The translations under genes were made by a program, and so were the position numbers. From a bacterium (GTDB lineage Bacteria > CLD3 > SB21), in NCBI GenBank assembly GCA_019695335.1, contig JAIBAF010000037.1, positions 1 to 36,982 on the forward strand: 36,982 nucleotides of DNA, read 5' to 3'. A model generated the notes under the pieces. That model made no database searches. It had not been told where the DNA came from and saw nothing but the letters and a program-made list of their open reading frames with translations. Shown piece after piece: positions 24,651 to 34,050 of this stretch (position 1 is the stretch's first letter; every line of letters starts with the position of its first letter).

Positions 24651-25859
24651 TTAATCATGCTGATGCTCTTCGGTAACTAATCCTGCTCTCAATTGACTCT
24701 CAGAATCGATCAGGAAACCGCCTGTGACAGCAATTTCATCGCCTTCTTTTAATCCGGAAATAATTTGATACTGCCCGTCGATCTTCATTCCAACCGTAAC
24801 GTCTTTGGCTTCGAAAGCGTTGTGACCCGTTTTGATCCACACAACATTACGCTTGCCTGTGAATAACACCGCGTCGGATGGAATCGCAATGCCTTTGCCG
24901 AGACTTACTGAAAAAACCGATTCTCCGTACATTTGCGGTTTGAGTTTGTTGCCGACGTTGACAAATTCCGAACGAATTTTGACCGTACGGGTTTGTGAAT
25001 TGACGATGGGATAAATGAATGTCACCGTTCCGCGAAAAGCCTCATTGGGATAGGACTGCGTTTTTAATTCAACGTTTCTGCCGGGCTTGATATAAGGCAA
25101 ATCATTTTCATACACTTCGGCAAGATTCCATAGAACGGATAGATCGGCTACATCGTACAATTTGCTTCCTTCATTGACGTACTGACCTTCCTGGATATTT
25201 TTTTCGATAACCGTTCCGCTGAAAGGCGATAAAAAAGTCAGCACGTACTGCGGCTCTTTTGTTTTTTCCAGTGATTGAATTTGTTCAGTGGTGATTCCGT
25301 ACAATTCAAGTTTTTTTCTGGCGGATTTGATCAGCGTTTCGTCAAAACCGGATTTAGAATTAAGAGCAATCAAGTATTCGTTTTGTGCCTGTAATAAATC
25401 GGGGCTATAGATGTCAAATAACGGCTGGCCTTTACCGATGTAATCGCCGGTTGTATTGACGTATAATTTTTCGATGCGTCCGTTGAACCGGGCCGTGATG
25501 ACGCGCCGGTTCTGCTCGGCAAAATCGAGATAACTGTAAGCCGTAATTTTTTTAGACAATTCCGATGACACCACTTTCATGGTTGAAACATTGGCCAAAA
25601 CTTGTTTACGGTCGCTCAGTTTCAAGTCATCGCTCATTGCCATAACGTCGACATCACCATCATCGGATTTCTTAACAAGATCCATGTGACAGATCGGGCA
25701 CACGCCCGGTTTGTCTGAAGTAATCTGCGGATGCATCGGGCAATAATAAATGATCTTCTGATCGGCATGACCATCGGTCGAATTCTCCGTTTTACTGTTA
25801 CAGCCACTGAATAGCAGAAAGACGGTCGTAAAACTGACGAGCATTAAAAATGATTTCAT
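24651..25859 (-). CDS. cusB: RND efflux periplasmic adaptor with heavy-metal-binding domain (CusB-like)
   Basis: A 402-residue membrane-fusion protein linking the RND pump to the outer-membrane channel. A lipobox (LFSGC, Cys20) anchors it. Residues 39-60 form a heavy-metal-binding motif YYCPMHP...CPICHMDL, with Cys40, Cys54 and Cys57, typical of CusB/CzcB-type adaptors. The rest has the usual lipoyl, hairpin and beta-barrel regions (RFNGRIEKLYVNTTG, FSGTVIEKNIQEGQYV). GGAG lies ahead of the start, and the gene begins 22 bases after the pump gene. A copper/silver substrate is inferred from the Cys/His/Met content and the HMA neighbour. Confidence 0.9.
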   Translation of the reverse strand: MKSFLMLVSFTTVFLLFSGCNSKTENSTDGHADQKIIYYCPMHPQITSDKPGVCPICHMDLVKKSDDGDVDVMAMSDDLKLSDRKQVLANVSTMKVVSSELSKKITAYSYLDFAEQNRRVITARFNGRIEKLYVNTTGDYIGKGQPLFDIYSPDLLQAQNEYLIALNSKSGFDETLIKSARKKLELYGITTEQIQSLEKTKEPQYVLTFLSPFSGTVIEKNIQEGQYVNEGSKLYDVADLSVLWNLAEVYENDLPYIKPGRNVELKTQSYPNEAFRGTVTFIYPIVNSQTRTVKIRSEFVNVGNKLKPQMYGESVFSVSLGKGIAIPSDAVLFTGKRNVVWIKTGHNAFEAKDVTVGMKIDGQYQIISGLKEGDEIAVTGGFLIDSESQLRAGLVTEEHQHD

Positions 25860-25881
25860 AAATCTATCTCCATTAAAACTT

Positions 25882-28800
25882 TTATTTCATCCAATCGGCC
25901 ATTTTTGAAATTTCGAGCGTTCCTTTTTTCAAAGCATGTTCTTTCATCATGGCAAATAAAATCGGCGTGACAACTAAAACGTGAACGGCTGACGTGATCA
26001 ATCCGCCGATCATCGGCGCCGTGAGCGGTTTCATCACGTCCGAACCCGTTCCGGTTGCCCACATGACAGGAACCAGGCCGATCAAACTGGTGCAGACCGT
26101 CATGAGTTTTGGACGTAAGCGCAGTACAGAACCTTCGATGGTGGCTTCGTAAATATCTTTAACCGTTATAGCTCCGCGTTCGCCATTTTGAAACGCACGC
26201 AACCGTTTATCCAGAGCCTCATGAAGATACACCACCATCACGACGCCGGTTTCAACGGCGATTCCATATAGCGCAATAAATCCGACCCATACGGCAACTG
26301 AAAAATTATAGCCCATGGCGTAAATCATGTACACGCCGCCGATCAACGCAAACGGCACGGACAGCATTACTACAAACGCTTCTTTGTAATCATGAAGCGT
26401 GAAATAGAGCAATACAAAAATGATCAAAAAAACAACCGGCATGATGATCGTGATCGTGCGTTGCGCACGCATCTTACTTTCGTATTGTCCGCTCCATGTG
26501 TACGAGTAACCGCTCGGAAGTTTTAATTGCGATTCAATCGCGCGTTTGGCGTCATTCATCACACTGCCCATATCTCGGCCGCGCGTATTCATGTACACGA
26601 TCGAGCGTAACATGCCGTTTTCACTGCTTATCATCGGCGGGCCCGACTGGATCCGAATATCAGCCAATTCTGATAATTGAAGATACAATTTGGCGTTTTG
26701 ATCGATACGATCGAGCGAAAACGGATTGGTTACAGTTTCATTGGAATTCATCACCGGGTCATTCATACTGTTATTGGCAACAGGACGATAAACCGATTTG
26801 GCATTCATCGATGTTGATGCCATTGCCGATCCTGTATTGACCGGAACGATCAGGCTTTTTAGCTCATCAACATTGTTGCGCAGATCACGATCATAACGCA
26901 TCCGGATAGGGAAGCGCATACGCCCATCGAGTATGGTTCCTAAATTTTGCCCTCCGATAGCCATCTCGATAATATCCTGCACATCCGTAATATTGATTCC
27001 ATATCGCGCGATAGCCTCGCGTTTAATAGCCATATCAAGATAAAGCCCGTTTTGTACACGCTCGGCAACCACATCGGCCGCGCCGTCAACAGCTTTTAAA
27101 ATCTGTTCGGCTTTCACGGCATAATATTCGAGCGTATCGAGATTATTGCCGAAAACTTTGAAACCGATATCGGTCCGGACGCCCGTCGCCAACATATTGA
27201 TTCGGTTTATGATCGGTTGCGTCCATCCGTTGCTGACGCCGGGGATTTGCAACTTGGAATCCAGTTCGTTGATGATATCGCTTTTAGTGATTCCGGGACG
27301 CCAGGTATTCTTCGGTTTCAGCAATATGATCGTTTCAATCATGCTTAACGGCGCATTGTCCGTTGCCGTTTCGGCGCGACCGGCTTTACCGAGAACGTGA
27401 TGCACTTCCGGAATGCTCCGGATAATTTTATCCTGCGTCTGCAAAATTCGGTTAACCTCGGTAATGGATGCGTTGGGCAGAGTGACCGGCATGTAGAGTA
27501 TTGAGCCTTCGTCGAGCGGCGGCATGAATTCAGAACCGGTATTGAGAATCATCGGAACCGTTGAGATTAAAGCTATCACATTAATTCCGATCGTAATTTT
27601 ACGGTATTTCAAAACCCATCGAATTACCGGTTCATAAAATTTATTAGTAACTCTGGTAACAGGATTTTCGTTTTCGTTGCGAAATTTACCACGCATCAAT
27701 AGCGTCATCAGCACTGGGATTAATGTAATGACCACCACCGAAGCGCCGATCATGACGAATGTTTTGGTAAATGCGAGAGGAATAAAAAGCTTACCTTCTT
27801 GCCCGGTGAGCAAAAATACTGGCAGAAAAGAGACGAGGATGATCAGTTCAGAAAAGAAAATTGCCCGGCCAACTTGTTTGGCCGATTGAATGGATAAGGT
27901 TTTGTAATCTTTAGCGTTTAAATGTCCTTTTTCCTTAATGGCATTGGCAATATTCCGATAAGCGTTTTCGACCATGACAATGGACGAATCTACGATGACG
28001 CCGATGGCAAGAATAATTCCACCCAGGCTCATAATATTCGATGTAATTCCGAAAACACGCATCAAAATAAAAGAAAGAAGTACGGCGACCGGAATTTCAA
28101 TAATGATCCGGAGAATACTTCTAAAATGGAGAAGAAACAGTGCAACCATCAGCGAAACGACGATAGCGGCTTCGATCAACGCGCGATCCAGCGTTCCGAT
28201 CGCTTCATCAATCAACGTACTGCGATCATACGAAGTCTTAATCTCGACGCCTTCGGGCAAACCATTTTTCAATTCTTCAATTTTTTCTTTGACGCGGTCG
28301 ATGACGGCTTTTGCATTTTCGCCGTTACGCATTACAATGATGCCGCCGACTACTTGTCCTTGTCCGTCTTTTTCGAGAGAACCGCGGCGAATATCCGCGC
28401 CGATCTGGACGGTTGCAACTGTTTTTAAGAAAACAGGAATTCCGTTGGCCGAGTTTTTGACAACAGTGTTTTCAATATCTTCTTTAGTTTGAATGTATCC
28501 TTGTCCGCGCACAAAATATTCGGCGGCGCTGGCTTCGACAATTTTACCGCCAACTTCGTTGTTGCTGCGCTGAATGGCATTGACAATATCGGATACGGTA
28601 AGATTGAATGCCCGCAGTTTGATCGGATCGATATCAACCTGATATTGCCGGACGTAACCTCCTATACTGGCGACTTCGGCAACGCCTTCAACGGCCGAAA
28701 GTTTATAACGAATGTACCAGTCCTGAACGGCGCGTAACGTTCCCAAATCGTAATTTTTTCTTTCGACGGTATACCAAAATACATGCCCGACACCGGTTCC

Positions 28801-29196
28801 GTCCGGACCCAATGTCGGCGTCACGCCGACAGGTAACTGAGTTTGTACCGTACTGAGTCGTTCGAGTACGCGCGTCCGTGCAAAATAAATATCGGTATTG
28901 TCTTCAAATATGACAAAGACGAATGACATACCGAACATCGACGAGGCGCGAACGGCTTTGACATCGGTCAATCCTTGTAAAGACGTTACAATTGGAAAAG
29001 TTAATTGCTGCTCAACCACTTCCGGCGAACGCCCCATCCATTCCGTGAAAATGATGACTTGATTTTCGGAGAGATCGGGGATAGCGTCAACCGGTAAATT
29101 CGAAACGGAATATATTCCGAATCCTGTCAGGATGAGATATGCGAGAATGACGATAAAACGATTCTTGGCCGACCAATCTATAATTTTTTCTATCAT
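25882..29196 (-). CDS. cusA: CusA/CzcA-family RND heavy-metal efflux pump
   Basis: A 1104-residue inner-membrane proton-driven pump of the heavy-metal RND family. The start is taken at ATG 29196 (MIEKIIDWSAKN, the usual family start) with AAGGAAA upstream; the frame extends 17 codons further but those overlap the previous gene. Twelve transmembrane helices are expected and the hydrophobic pattern fits. The proton-relay segment AIGVIVDSSIVMVENA is present around residue 400. FMPPLDEGSILYMPVT and NRINMLATGVRT have Met at positions used by CusA for Cu/Ag. It lies between the channel and adaptor genes. An insertion-like Ser/Asn/Met-rich stretch near 800-840 (STSMNAKSVYRPV) is longer than I expect. 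Confidence 0.92.
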   Translation of the reverse strand: MIEKIIDWSAKNRFIVILAYLILTGFGIYSVSNLPVDAIPDLSENQVIIFTEWMGRSPEVVEQQLTFPIVTSLQGLTDVKAVRASSMFGMSFVFVIFEDNTDIYFARTRVLERLSTVQTQLPVGVTPTLGPDGTGVGHVFWYTVERKNYDLGTLRAVQDWYIRYKLSAVEGVAEVASIGGYVRQYQVDIDPIKLRAFNLTVSDIVNAIQRSNNEVGGKIVEASAAEYFVRGQGYIQTKEDIENTVVKNSANGIPVFLKTVATVQIGADIRRGSLEKDGQGQVVGGIIVMRNGENAKAVIDRVKEKIEELKNGLPEGVEIKTSYDRSTLIDEAIGTLDRALIEAAIVVSLMVALFLLHFRSILRIIIEIPVAVLLSFILMRVFGITSNIMSLGGIILAIGVIVDSSIVMVENAYRNIANAIKEKGHLNAKDYKTLSIQSAKQVGRAIFFSELIILVSFLPVFLLTGQEGKLFIPLAFTKTFVMIGASVVVITLIPVLMTLLMRGKFRNENENPVTRVTNKFYEPVIRWVLKYRKITIGINVIALISTVPMILNTGSEFMPPLDEGSILYMPVTLPNASITEVNRILQTQDKIIRSIPEVHHVLGKAGRAETATDNAPLSMIETIILLKPKNTWRPGITKSDIINELDSKLQIPGVSNGWTQPIINRINMLATGVRTDIGFKVFGNNLDTLEYYAVKAEQILKAVDGAADVVAERVQNGLYLDMAIKREAIARYGINITDVQDIIEMAIGGQNLGTILDGRMRFPIRMRYDRDLRNNVDELKSLIVPVNTGSAMASTSMNAKSVYRPVANNSMNDPVMNSNETVTNPFSLDRIDQNAKLYLQLSELADIRIQSGPPMISSENGMLRSIVYMNTRGRDMGSVMNDAKRAIESQLKLPSGYSYTWSGQYESKMRAQRTITIIMPVVFLIIFVLLYFTLHDYKEAFVVMLSVPFALIGGVYMIYAMGYNFSVAVWVGFIALYGIAVETGVVMVVYLHEALDKRLRAFQNGERGAITVKDIYEATIEGSVLRLRPKLMTVCTSLIGLVPVMWATGTGSDVMKPLTAPMIGGLITSAVHVLVVTPILFAMMKEHALKKGTLEISKMADWMK

Positions 29197-29209
29197 ACCA
29201 TTTTCCTTA

Positions 29210-30475
29210 TTACAAACGTTGGTTGATTTCAGAAGCGCTGAGCCCAACCGCTTTTTCCAAATCGCTGAGCGCCTGCATGAAATTCATTGTAGCCATTTGG
29301 TGATCCAGTTTAGCCATCAAAAGCATGCGTTCTGTTTCGACGACCATTCCGAAGTCCAACTTTCCGCTTTGATACTCGATAACTAATAGTTTTAAAGTCT
29401 GCTCATACTGCGGAATGATGTTATCACGATACAGCGTCATCATGTTCCGGCTGTTTTCAAGCGATGACAATGCTTTTTGAATATCGTAAGCTATCATGTT
29501 TTGCATGGATGAAATTTCTTTTTCGGCATGAAGAATATGTTCATCCGATTCCAGTAAACGTCCGTTGTATTTATCTTTTGACCACGGTGCAAAGGGAAGA
29601 TTAATACCGATCATAAACGACCAAAAATCCTTACTGGTATTGCTCATATTTTTGTAGACGGTTTTGAGCATGACGTCAGGATAAAGTTCTTTTTTAACCG
29701 CCGATTGTTCTGCCTGGAACATTTTAAGATTAAAATTCATCGAATGAAGCTCAGGCCGTATTTCATTGGCAAGCGGAATAAGTTTTTCAATGCTCCATAC
29801 GGGAATGATGGTTTCAATACTATCGGCAGTGCTTACCGGAGCAACTATATCACGGTTCAAAGTCGTATTGATCATTATTTCCACTGTTCGCGCATCGCGT
29901 TGAAAATTAACTGTTTCAACACTCAACTTTGCCGATTCAATGTGTAATCGAAGTAAATCCTGTTGTTTACTGCGTCCGATGGTAATCTGCGATTGGATTA
30001 TTGTCTCGAGGTTTTCTATCCATTTCAAATTTTCATTATTGATCCTGATTTTTTGACGGATGAAATACAATTCGTAATAAGCGTATTTTAGATCTCTGAC
30101 GATTTGCTGCTCTAAAACGCGATAATTTGCCTCGCTTATACGCGCTGAATTTTCAACAACCTTGCTCATGGCATTGAGTTTACCGGGCCACGGAACCATT
30201 TGCTGGACGAAATAATCTGTTTCCATACCACCGCGCATCGGCAAGGGAAACGAACGAATAGGTGTTTGATAAAATTCGATACCGATCTGTGGGGCTTCCC
30301 ATGCAGTGGCCTGATCGATCTTAATACGTTCCGATTCGATCTGATGGTGGAATGCGTGTAATTGCAAATTATTTTGACGTGCATCGTCAATCAACGATTG
30401 CAGTATTTTGTCCTGACTGAAACCGAAAGAATTTACGATGAGTATTAAAAAGAAATAAGTTTTCAAGAAATTCAT
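29210..30475 (-). CDS. TolC/CusC-like outer-membrane efflux channel
   Basis: A 421-residue outer-membrane factor. ATG 30475 begins a signal peptide (MNFLKTYFFLILIVNSFGFSQ) and has GAGGA upstream; the longer frame to 30520 adds residues without signal character. The body is long alpha-helical repeats typical of TolC-type proteins, with two similar halves, e.g. LKYAYYELYFIRQKI and MNFMQALSDLEKAVG near the end. The pump gene starts 13 bases after the stop, so pump, channel and adaptor are co-transcribed. Confidence 0.87.
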   Translation of the reverse strand: MNFLKTYFFLILIVNSFGFSQDKILQSLIDDARQNNLQLHAFHHQIESERIKIDQATAWEAPQIGIEFYQTPIRSFPLPMRGGMETDYFVQQMVPWPGKLNAMSKVVENSARISEANYRVLEQQIVRDLKYAYYELYFIRQKIRINNENLKWIENLETIIQSQITIGRSKQQDLLRLHIESAKLSVETVNFQRDARTVEIMINTTLNRDIVAPVSTADSIETIIPVWSIEKLIPLANEIRPELHSMNFNLKMFQAEQSAVKKELYPDVMLKTVYKNMSNTSKDFWSFMIGINLPFAPWSKDKYNGRLLESDEHILHAEKEISSMQNMIAYDIQKALSSLENSRNMMTLYRDNIIPQYEQTLKLLVIEYQSGKLDFGMVVETERMLLMAKLDHQMATMNFMQALSDLEKAVGLSASEINQRL

Positions 30476-30575
30476 AATATCCTCATTAATCACGTACGTT
30501 CTTTGCGATGTTAAAAACATACATTCATAATCAGTCCAAAGCGTTATACAATTCCTGAAAAAGATTACAGGATTA

Positions 30576-30592
30576 CGGTAAAAAAATTACCG
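30576..30592 (-). terminator. Short hairpin after the Cys-rich gene (possible attenuator)
   Basis: CGGTAA (30576-30581) and TTACCG (30587-30592) form a 6-bp stem with a 5-base loop, in the 146-base gap between the Cys-rich gene and the channel gene. A second weak stem, CCTG/CAGG, follows. There is no strong T-run after it, so a partial terminator, an operator or an mRNA-processing site is possible. Confidence 0.25.
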
Positions 30593-30621
30593 CAGCATCA
30601 ACGACTTTGGATGAGAATCGA

Positions 30622-31029
30622 TTAAATGAGGAAAGATTGGAGAAAAATAATCCTGTCGTGATCAGGGGGAGATGGGATAGGAAGTGAATGGAGTTTAAAA
30701 GTAACCGGCGAAGCATCGATATCGGATTCAAATGAAATTAATTGAATCGTATCGACAATTTTTATTGAAATGTTTGAAGTCTGAGGAGTGATTTCGTCGA
30801 ATGAGCCTTGAACCGTTGCAGTCATCAAAGGACAGTGGCATGAATTGGATTTAGAAATCGTAACACTGCCCGTATTGGTTGAAGCTTTCTGGCAGCAATT
30901 CTTTGATGATGTTTTCGATTTCATCGAACATACGGCTGATCTGTTCATCCCGGCGGTCGTAACAATCACTAAAGAAACTACCAGCAAAAAGCTTGTAGTC
31001 GAGCGGTATATGTTGGTTAACTTTTTCAT
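30622..31029 (-). CDS. Small exported Cys-rich protein heading the metal operon
   Basis: A 135-residue protein of unrecognised family. A signal-like hydrophobic segment covers about residues 10-28. Cysteines cluster in SAVCSMKSK, KNCCQK and NSCHCPLM, a composition suited to metal binding. The C-terminal half is ordinary beta-like sequence with a Pro-rich IPSPPDHD tail. It precedes the efflux channel by 146 bases on the same strand and probably shares its promoter or regulation. A periplasmic metal sponge or sensor is a reasonable but unproven idea. Confidence 0.6.
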   Translation of the reverse strand: MKKLTNIYRSTTSFLLVVSLVIVTTAGMNRSAVCSMKSKTSSKNCCQKASTNTGSVTISKSNSCHCPLMTATVQGSFDEITPQTSNISIKIVDTIQLISFESDIDASPVTFKLHSLPIPSPPDHDRIIFLQSFLI

Positions 31030-31142
31030 AAGGCTGCCTATCTAACGACAAAGTAGAACAAAAAGTTCCAAAAATCTATGAGCAAGGTCATGATTAAAGG
31101 CAAAAATAACCATGGACGAATAGGCATAAGCCAAACTATTAC

Positions 31143-32036
31143 TTACTTTTGAGATAATTTTAAAGCACGTTGAGCTTCAGGTATCATTTCAAGACGCTCA
31201 CATGCCACGGCCATCAATAATTGCGCGGAAGAATTATACGGCTCTTGATCTAACATTCGATCCAAAATTGTTTTGGCGTCTTGATTCATCTCATGTTGTA
31301 ATAGCAATTGTGCATAGAGCAATTTGTACTCGACGGTAGCCGAATCTGCGATTGATTCAAGATGCCTTTTTTCAGACTCCCAAAGCCGTTTTTCAGACTC
31401 ATCCATCACTGAAAACCATACCGCTACAGGTACTTGAGCTATTGTTTCATAATGCGGTTTGACATACCAATGATAAATAATATCTTTTTGAATTCCGATT
31501 TTTTCAGAAAGTGCGAATGTGTTTCCTGTAATTGTTTCGTCAAACGTGAAGTCATTATCGTAGCATCGAATAGCAATATCAAACTTTTTAGTAGAATTTT
31601 CAATCCACGTCAAGCGATCGGGGAGTTCAGTTAATTTAGAATTTCGGGGCGATTCAAGAAAAGTCTCGGTCGTATTTCCGCTGCGAACGGTCATCTTTTC
31701 TGCGGCCGTTTTTGACCATTCACGAATTGAAGCCATCTGGCGGATGAGTTTAGAGGCTAGCAAATCGTTCTTCGATTGTGATGAAAAGTTAATCCGAGTA
31801 GATTGCAAGTAGGTTTGTTTTTTGCCTGTAAAGTCTAAAACCTGAACGATTGACTGGCCAGAAAAAGCGAGCGAATCTCCGTTGCGAAGTAACATACCGG
31901 CTTTAAGAACTGTTTTATCTTTTTGGCCGATAGAAGTAACACTGCCGTTGCACGACAAAATCAAGGCTTGATAATCGGCATCCTGAGCCGAAAGCTCAGA
32001 AAATACAGAAATTAGTAATAAAATTAGAACCCTCAT
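31143..32036 (-). CDS. Secreted FecR-like protein with C-terminal TPR-like helices
   Basis: A 297-residue exported protein with a signal peptide ending in SAQ at about residue 18. Residues 25-85 resemble a FecR-type domain: a Gly/Val beta pattern, LKAGMLLRNGDSLAFSGQS, as in secreted FecR-like proteins. A central beta region follows (LTWIENSTKKFDIAIR). The C-terminal ~80 residues form TPR-like helices (YAQLLLQHEMNQDAKTILD). GAGG precedes the start. It lies 49 bases after the GAF-PP2C phosphatase, suggesting a shared operon and a possible cell-surface or signalling role. Confidence 0.65.
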   Translation of the reverse strand: MRVLILLLISVFSELSAQDADYQALILSCNGSVTSIGQKDKTVLKAGMLLRNGDSLAFSGQSIVQVLDFTGKKQTYLQSTRINFSSQSKNDLLASKLIRQMASIREWSKTAAEKMTVRSGNTTETFLESPRNSKLTELPDRLTWIENSTKKFDIAIRCYDNDFTFDETITGNTFALSEKIGIQKDIIYHWYVKPHYETIAQVPVAVWFSVMDESEKRLWESEKRHLESIADSATVEYKLLYAQLLLQHEMNQDAKTILDRMLDQEPYNSSAQLLMAVACERLEMIPEAQRALKLSQK

Positions 32037-32085
32037 ACATCCTCATAAAATTCAATTTGATTATTTTTACAAGAATGATAAAGAG

Positions 32086-33351
32086 TTAGAGGCATTTTAG
32101 CAATAGCATAGTTATGTCGTCCGACTGTTCGGCATTGCCGACAAATTTTTTCAGGTCGTCATGAATGAGATCTTTGAGTTGGAATGCTGAAGCATTCTGA
32201 TGTTTGACAACACACTGTTCTAGACGTTCATCATCGTAAAACTCGTCATTTCTATCGGCTGCTTCTGTTACGCCATCTGTAAACATCACGACCATATCAT
32301 CGGGTTGTAAGACATTTTCTTCGCTGACATATTGATCAAATTCTACCATCCCAAGCGGGATGCCTCCGTTTTTGAGCTTTGCAATAGTGCCTTTGCGGCT
32401 CAGCAGCGGGGGATTATGTCCCGCGTTTACGGAAGTAAATTTTCTGGATTTTGGATCGAGAATTCCGATAAAAAAGGTAATGTATTTATCGACCGTCGAG
32501 TTGCCGAGGATGACCCGATTGAGTTTCCCGGCCAGTTTGGTTAATTCAAAATCGCTTTCCAGATAAGCCCTCAGCGAAGCCTGCAACGTCGAGACCAAAA
32601 GCGCTCCCGGCACGCTTTTCCCGGATACATCGGCAATGATCAAAGCGACGTTGCCATTGGGCAAATGAACGACATCGTAATAATCGCCGCCTACTTGTTT
32701 GCTTGGAACATTAAAACCTGCGATTTCAAAACCGGTGATTTGCTTAACTTCTTTGGGAAGGATCATTTTCTGAATCGTTGCGGCCACTTCAAGTTCCTTT
32801 TCCATACGTTCCTTTTCAATCGATTCTTCATGAAGCCGCGCGTTTTCTATGGCGATGCAGGCATCGACGGAAAGAGTATCAAGAAATTTTACATCGTCAA
32901 GAGTGAAGTAGCCTTCCAATTTATTAATGATCTGAAAAACACCGATCATTTCGCCTTTACGGTTTTTCATCGGTGTACACAACATTGTTTGGGTTTTATA
33001 CCCTGTTTTTTTGTCAAATTCAGGATTAAAACGTTCGTCTTTATAGGCGTCTTTTAACATTATTTTTTTTCCGGTTTCGGCGACATGCCCGGCAATACCG
33101 GCGCCGATAGGAAATCGGATTTCCACTTTGACGTCACCTTGTAAAACCTTGGCCCATAGCTGTTTGTCTTCATGGTCAATCAGATAAACTGTGCCACGAT
33201 CCGCGTTAAGGTTTTTAACAGCCGTATCGAGTATGATTTCAAGAATTTTATCGAGATTGAGCGTCGAATTCAGCAATTTGCCGATCTCAACGATCGCCAT
33301 TAGACGCAATGTTTCTTCCGTTACGTCTTTTAGTTTTTTTGCAAGGCTCAC
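32086..33351 (-). CDS. GAF-domain PP2C (RsbU/SpoIIE-type) serine phosphatase
   Basis: A 421-residue cytoplasmic signalling protein. Residues about 20-175 form a GAF sensor domain (ILDTAVKNLNADRGTVYLID, PIGAGIAGHVAETGKK). A short coiled coil (EKERMEKELEVAATIQKMIL) leads to a C-terminal PP2C/SpoIIE phosphatase domain with VGGDYYDVV, ALIIADVSGKSVPGA, MFTDGVTEA and QSDDITMLLL, which hold the metal-binding aspartates. Such proteins usually dephosphorylate anti-sigma antagonists. The start is GTG 33351, preceded by GGAG. No partner anti-sigma gene is present in the window. Confidence 0.92.
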   Translation of the reverse strand: MSLAKKLKDVTEETLRLMAIVEIGKLLNSTLNLDKILEIILDTAVKNLNADRGTVYLIDHEDKQLWAKVLQGDVKVEIRFPIGAGIAGHVAETGKKIMLKDAYKDERFNPEFDKKTGYKTQTMLCTPMKNRKGEMIGVFQIINKLEGYFTLDDVKFLDTLSVDACIAIENARLHEESIEKERMEKELEVAATIQKMILPKEVKQITGFEIAGFNVPSKQVGGDYYDVVHLPNGNVALIIADVSGKSVPGALLVSTLQASLRAYLESDFELTKLAGKLNRVILGNSTVDKYITFFIGILDPKSRKFTSVNAGHNPPLLSRKGTIAKLKNGGIPLGMVEFDQYVSEENVLQPDDMVVMFTDGVTEAADRNDEFYDDERLEQCVVKHQNASAFQLKDLIHDDLKKFVGNAEQSDDITMLLLKCL

Positions 33352-33396
33352 ACTAAACTCCGTTTATAAGATAGGGTTGTACAGAAATGTGCGGAT

Positions 33397-33987
33397 TTAA
33401 CGCAACGCGCGTAACACCGATTGGTCGGGAAATCCCGTAAGGGTAACTTCGTCGGATTTCAACGTGATTTCAAATTCCTGCTCGCCCGATTCCACCCTGG
33501 AGCGGTAGCCGGAATAGCGTTCGGTCAGAAAATGAACACGTTGATTGGATGAACTGTGCCACAGTCGGGTCGTAGACAGCGAACGAATATACTCACCATC
33601 AATTAAAATGTCTAATTGATTTAATAAAATAATACCGGATTTGCTGGACTGAATTTCTTCCAGCGTCCAGCCTGAATAGGACATTATACTTAATCCATGG
33701 CGACGAAATAATTTTGCGGCTTCGGCCAAAGTTTCAGCCTGTGAAAACGGCTCGCCACCGCTGAAGGTAACGCCTTCAATGTCATTAAAAGAATGCGTGG
33801 CTTCTCTTACATATTCAACCAGCTTTTTGGGAGTGAGCTTCCGGTCGGAACCAAAGGTCAGAAATTCCGGATTCCAGCAACCCGGACAGCGCTTGGGACA
33901 GCCTTGAACCCAGATGACCGTTCGTTTGCCGGGGCCGTTCACTTCCGAAACCGGAAGAATGTCGGCTATTTCAATCGGTTTTTTCAT
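33397..33987 (-). CDS. NrdG-like radical SAM activating protein
   Basis: A 196-residue radical SAM protein of the anaerobic ribonucleotide reductase activase type. The cluster motif C30-PKR-C34-PG-C37 follows the usual NGPGKRTVIWVQG lead-in, and VTFSGGEPFSQAE is the SAM-binding GGEP segment. The C-terminal ~50 residues (VHFLTERYSGYRSRVE) are extra or diverged. No nrdD-type reductase gene is in the window, so the partner is unknown; it may activate another glycyl-radical enzyme. The ATG lies only 5 bases from a strong hairpin, leaving no room for a normal Shine-Dalgarno. Confidence 0.82.
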   Translation of the reverse strand: MKKPIEIADILPVSEVNGPGKRTVIWVQGCPKRCPGCWNPEFLTFGSDRKLTPKKLVEYVREATHSFNDIEGVTFSGGEPFSQAETLAEAAKLFRRHGLSIMSYSGWTLEEIQSSKSGIILLNQLDILIDGEYIRSLSTTRLWHSSSNQRVHFLTERYSGYRSRVESGEQEFEITLKSDEVTLTGFPDQSVLRALR

Positions 33988-33992
33988 AAACT

Positions 33993-34023
33993 AAAACAGC
34001 TTGCAATATGAGCAAGCTGTTTT
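33993..34023 (-). terminator. 12-bp perfect hairpin between nusB and the NrdG-like gene
   Basis: AAAACAGCTTGC (33993-34004) and GCAAGCTGTTTT (34012-34023) form a perfect 12-bp stem with a 7-base loop, 27 bases after the nusB stop. On the minus strand the 3' arm ends in TTTTAGTTT, consistent with an intrinsic terminator. It also ends 5 bases before the next start codon, so it could control translation of that gene. Confidence 0.7.
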
Positions 34024-34050
34024 AAAATTCCGTTAGCTTATAAAAATAAA

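Noticed and set aside
26496-26840. Plus-strand frame with several Cys and Trp opposite the pump gene
   Set aside because: No start context, and entirely antisense to conserved RND sequence.
27922-28492. Overlapping plus-strand frames opposite the RND pump gene
   Set aside because: The minus strand encodes a complete, well-conserved CusA-type pump; the plus frames are shadows.
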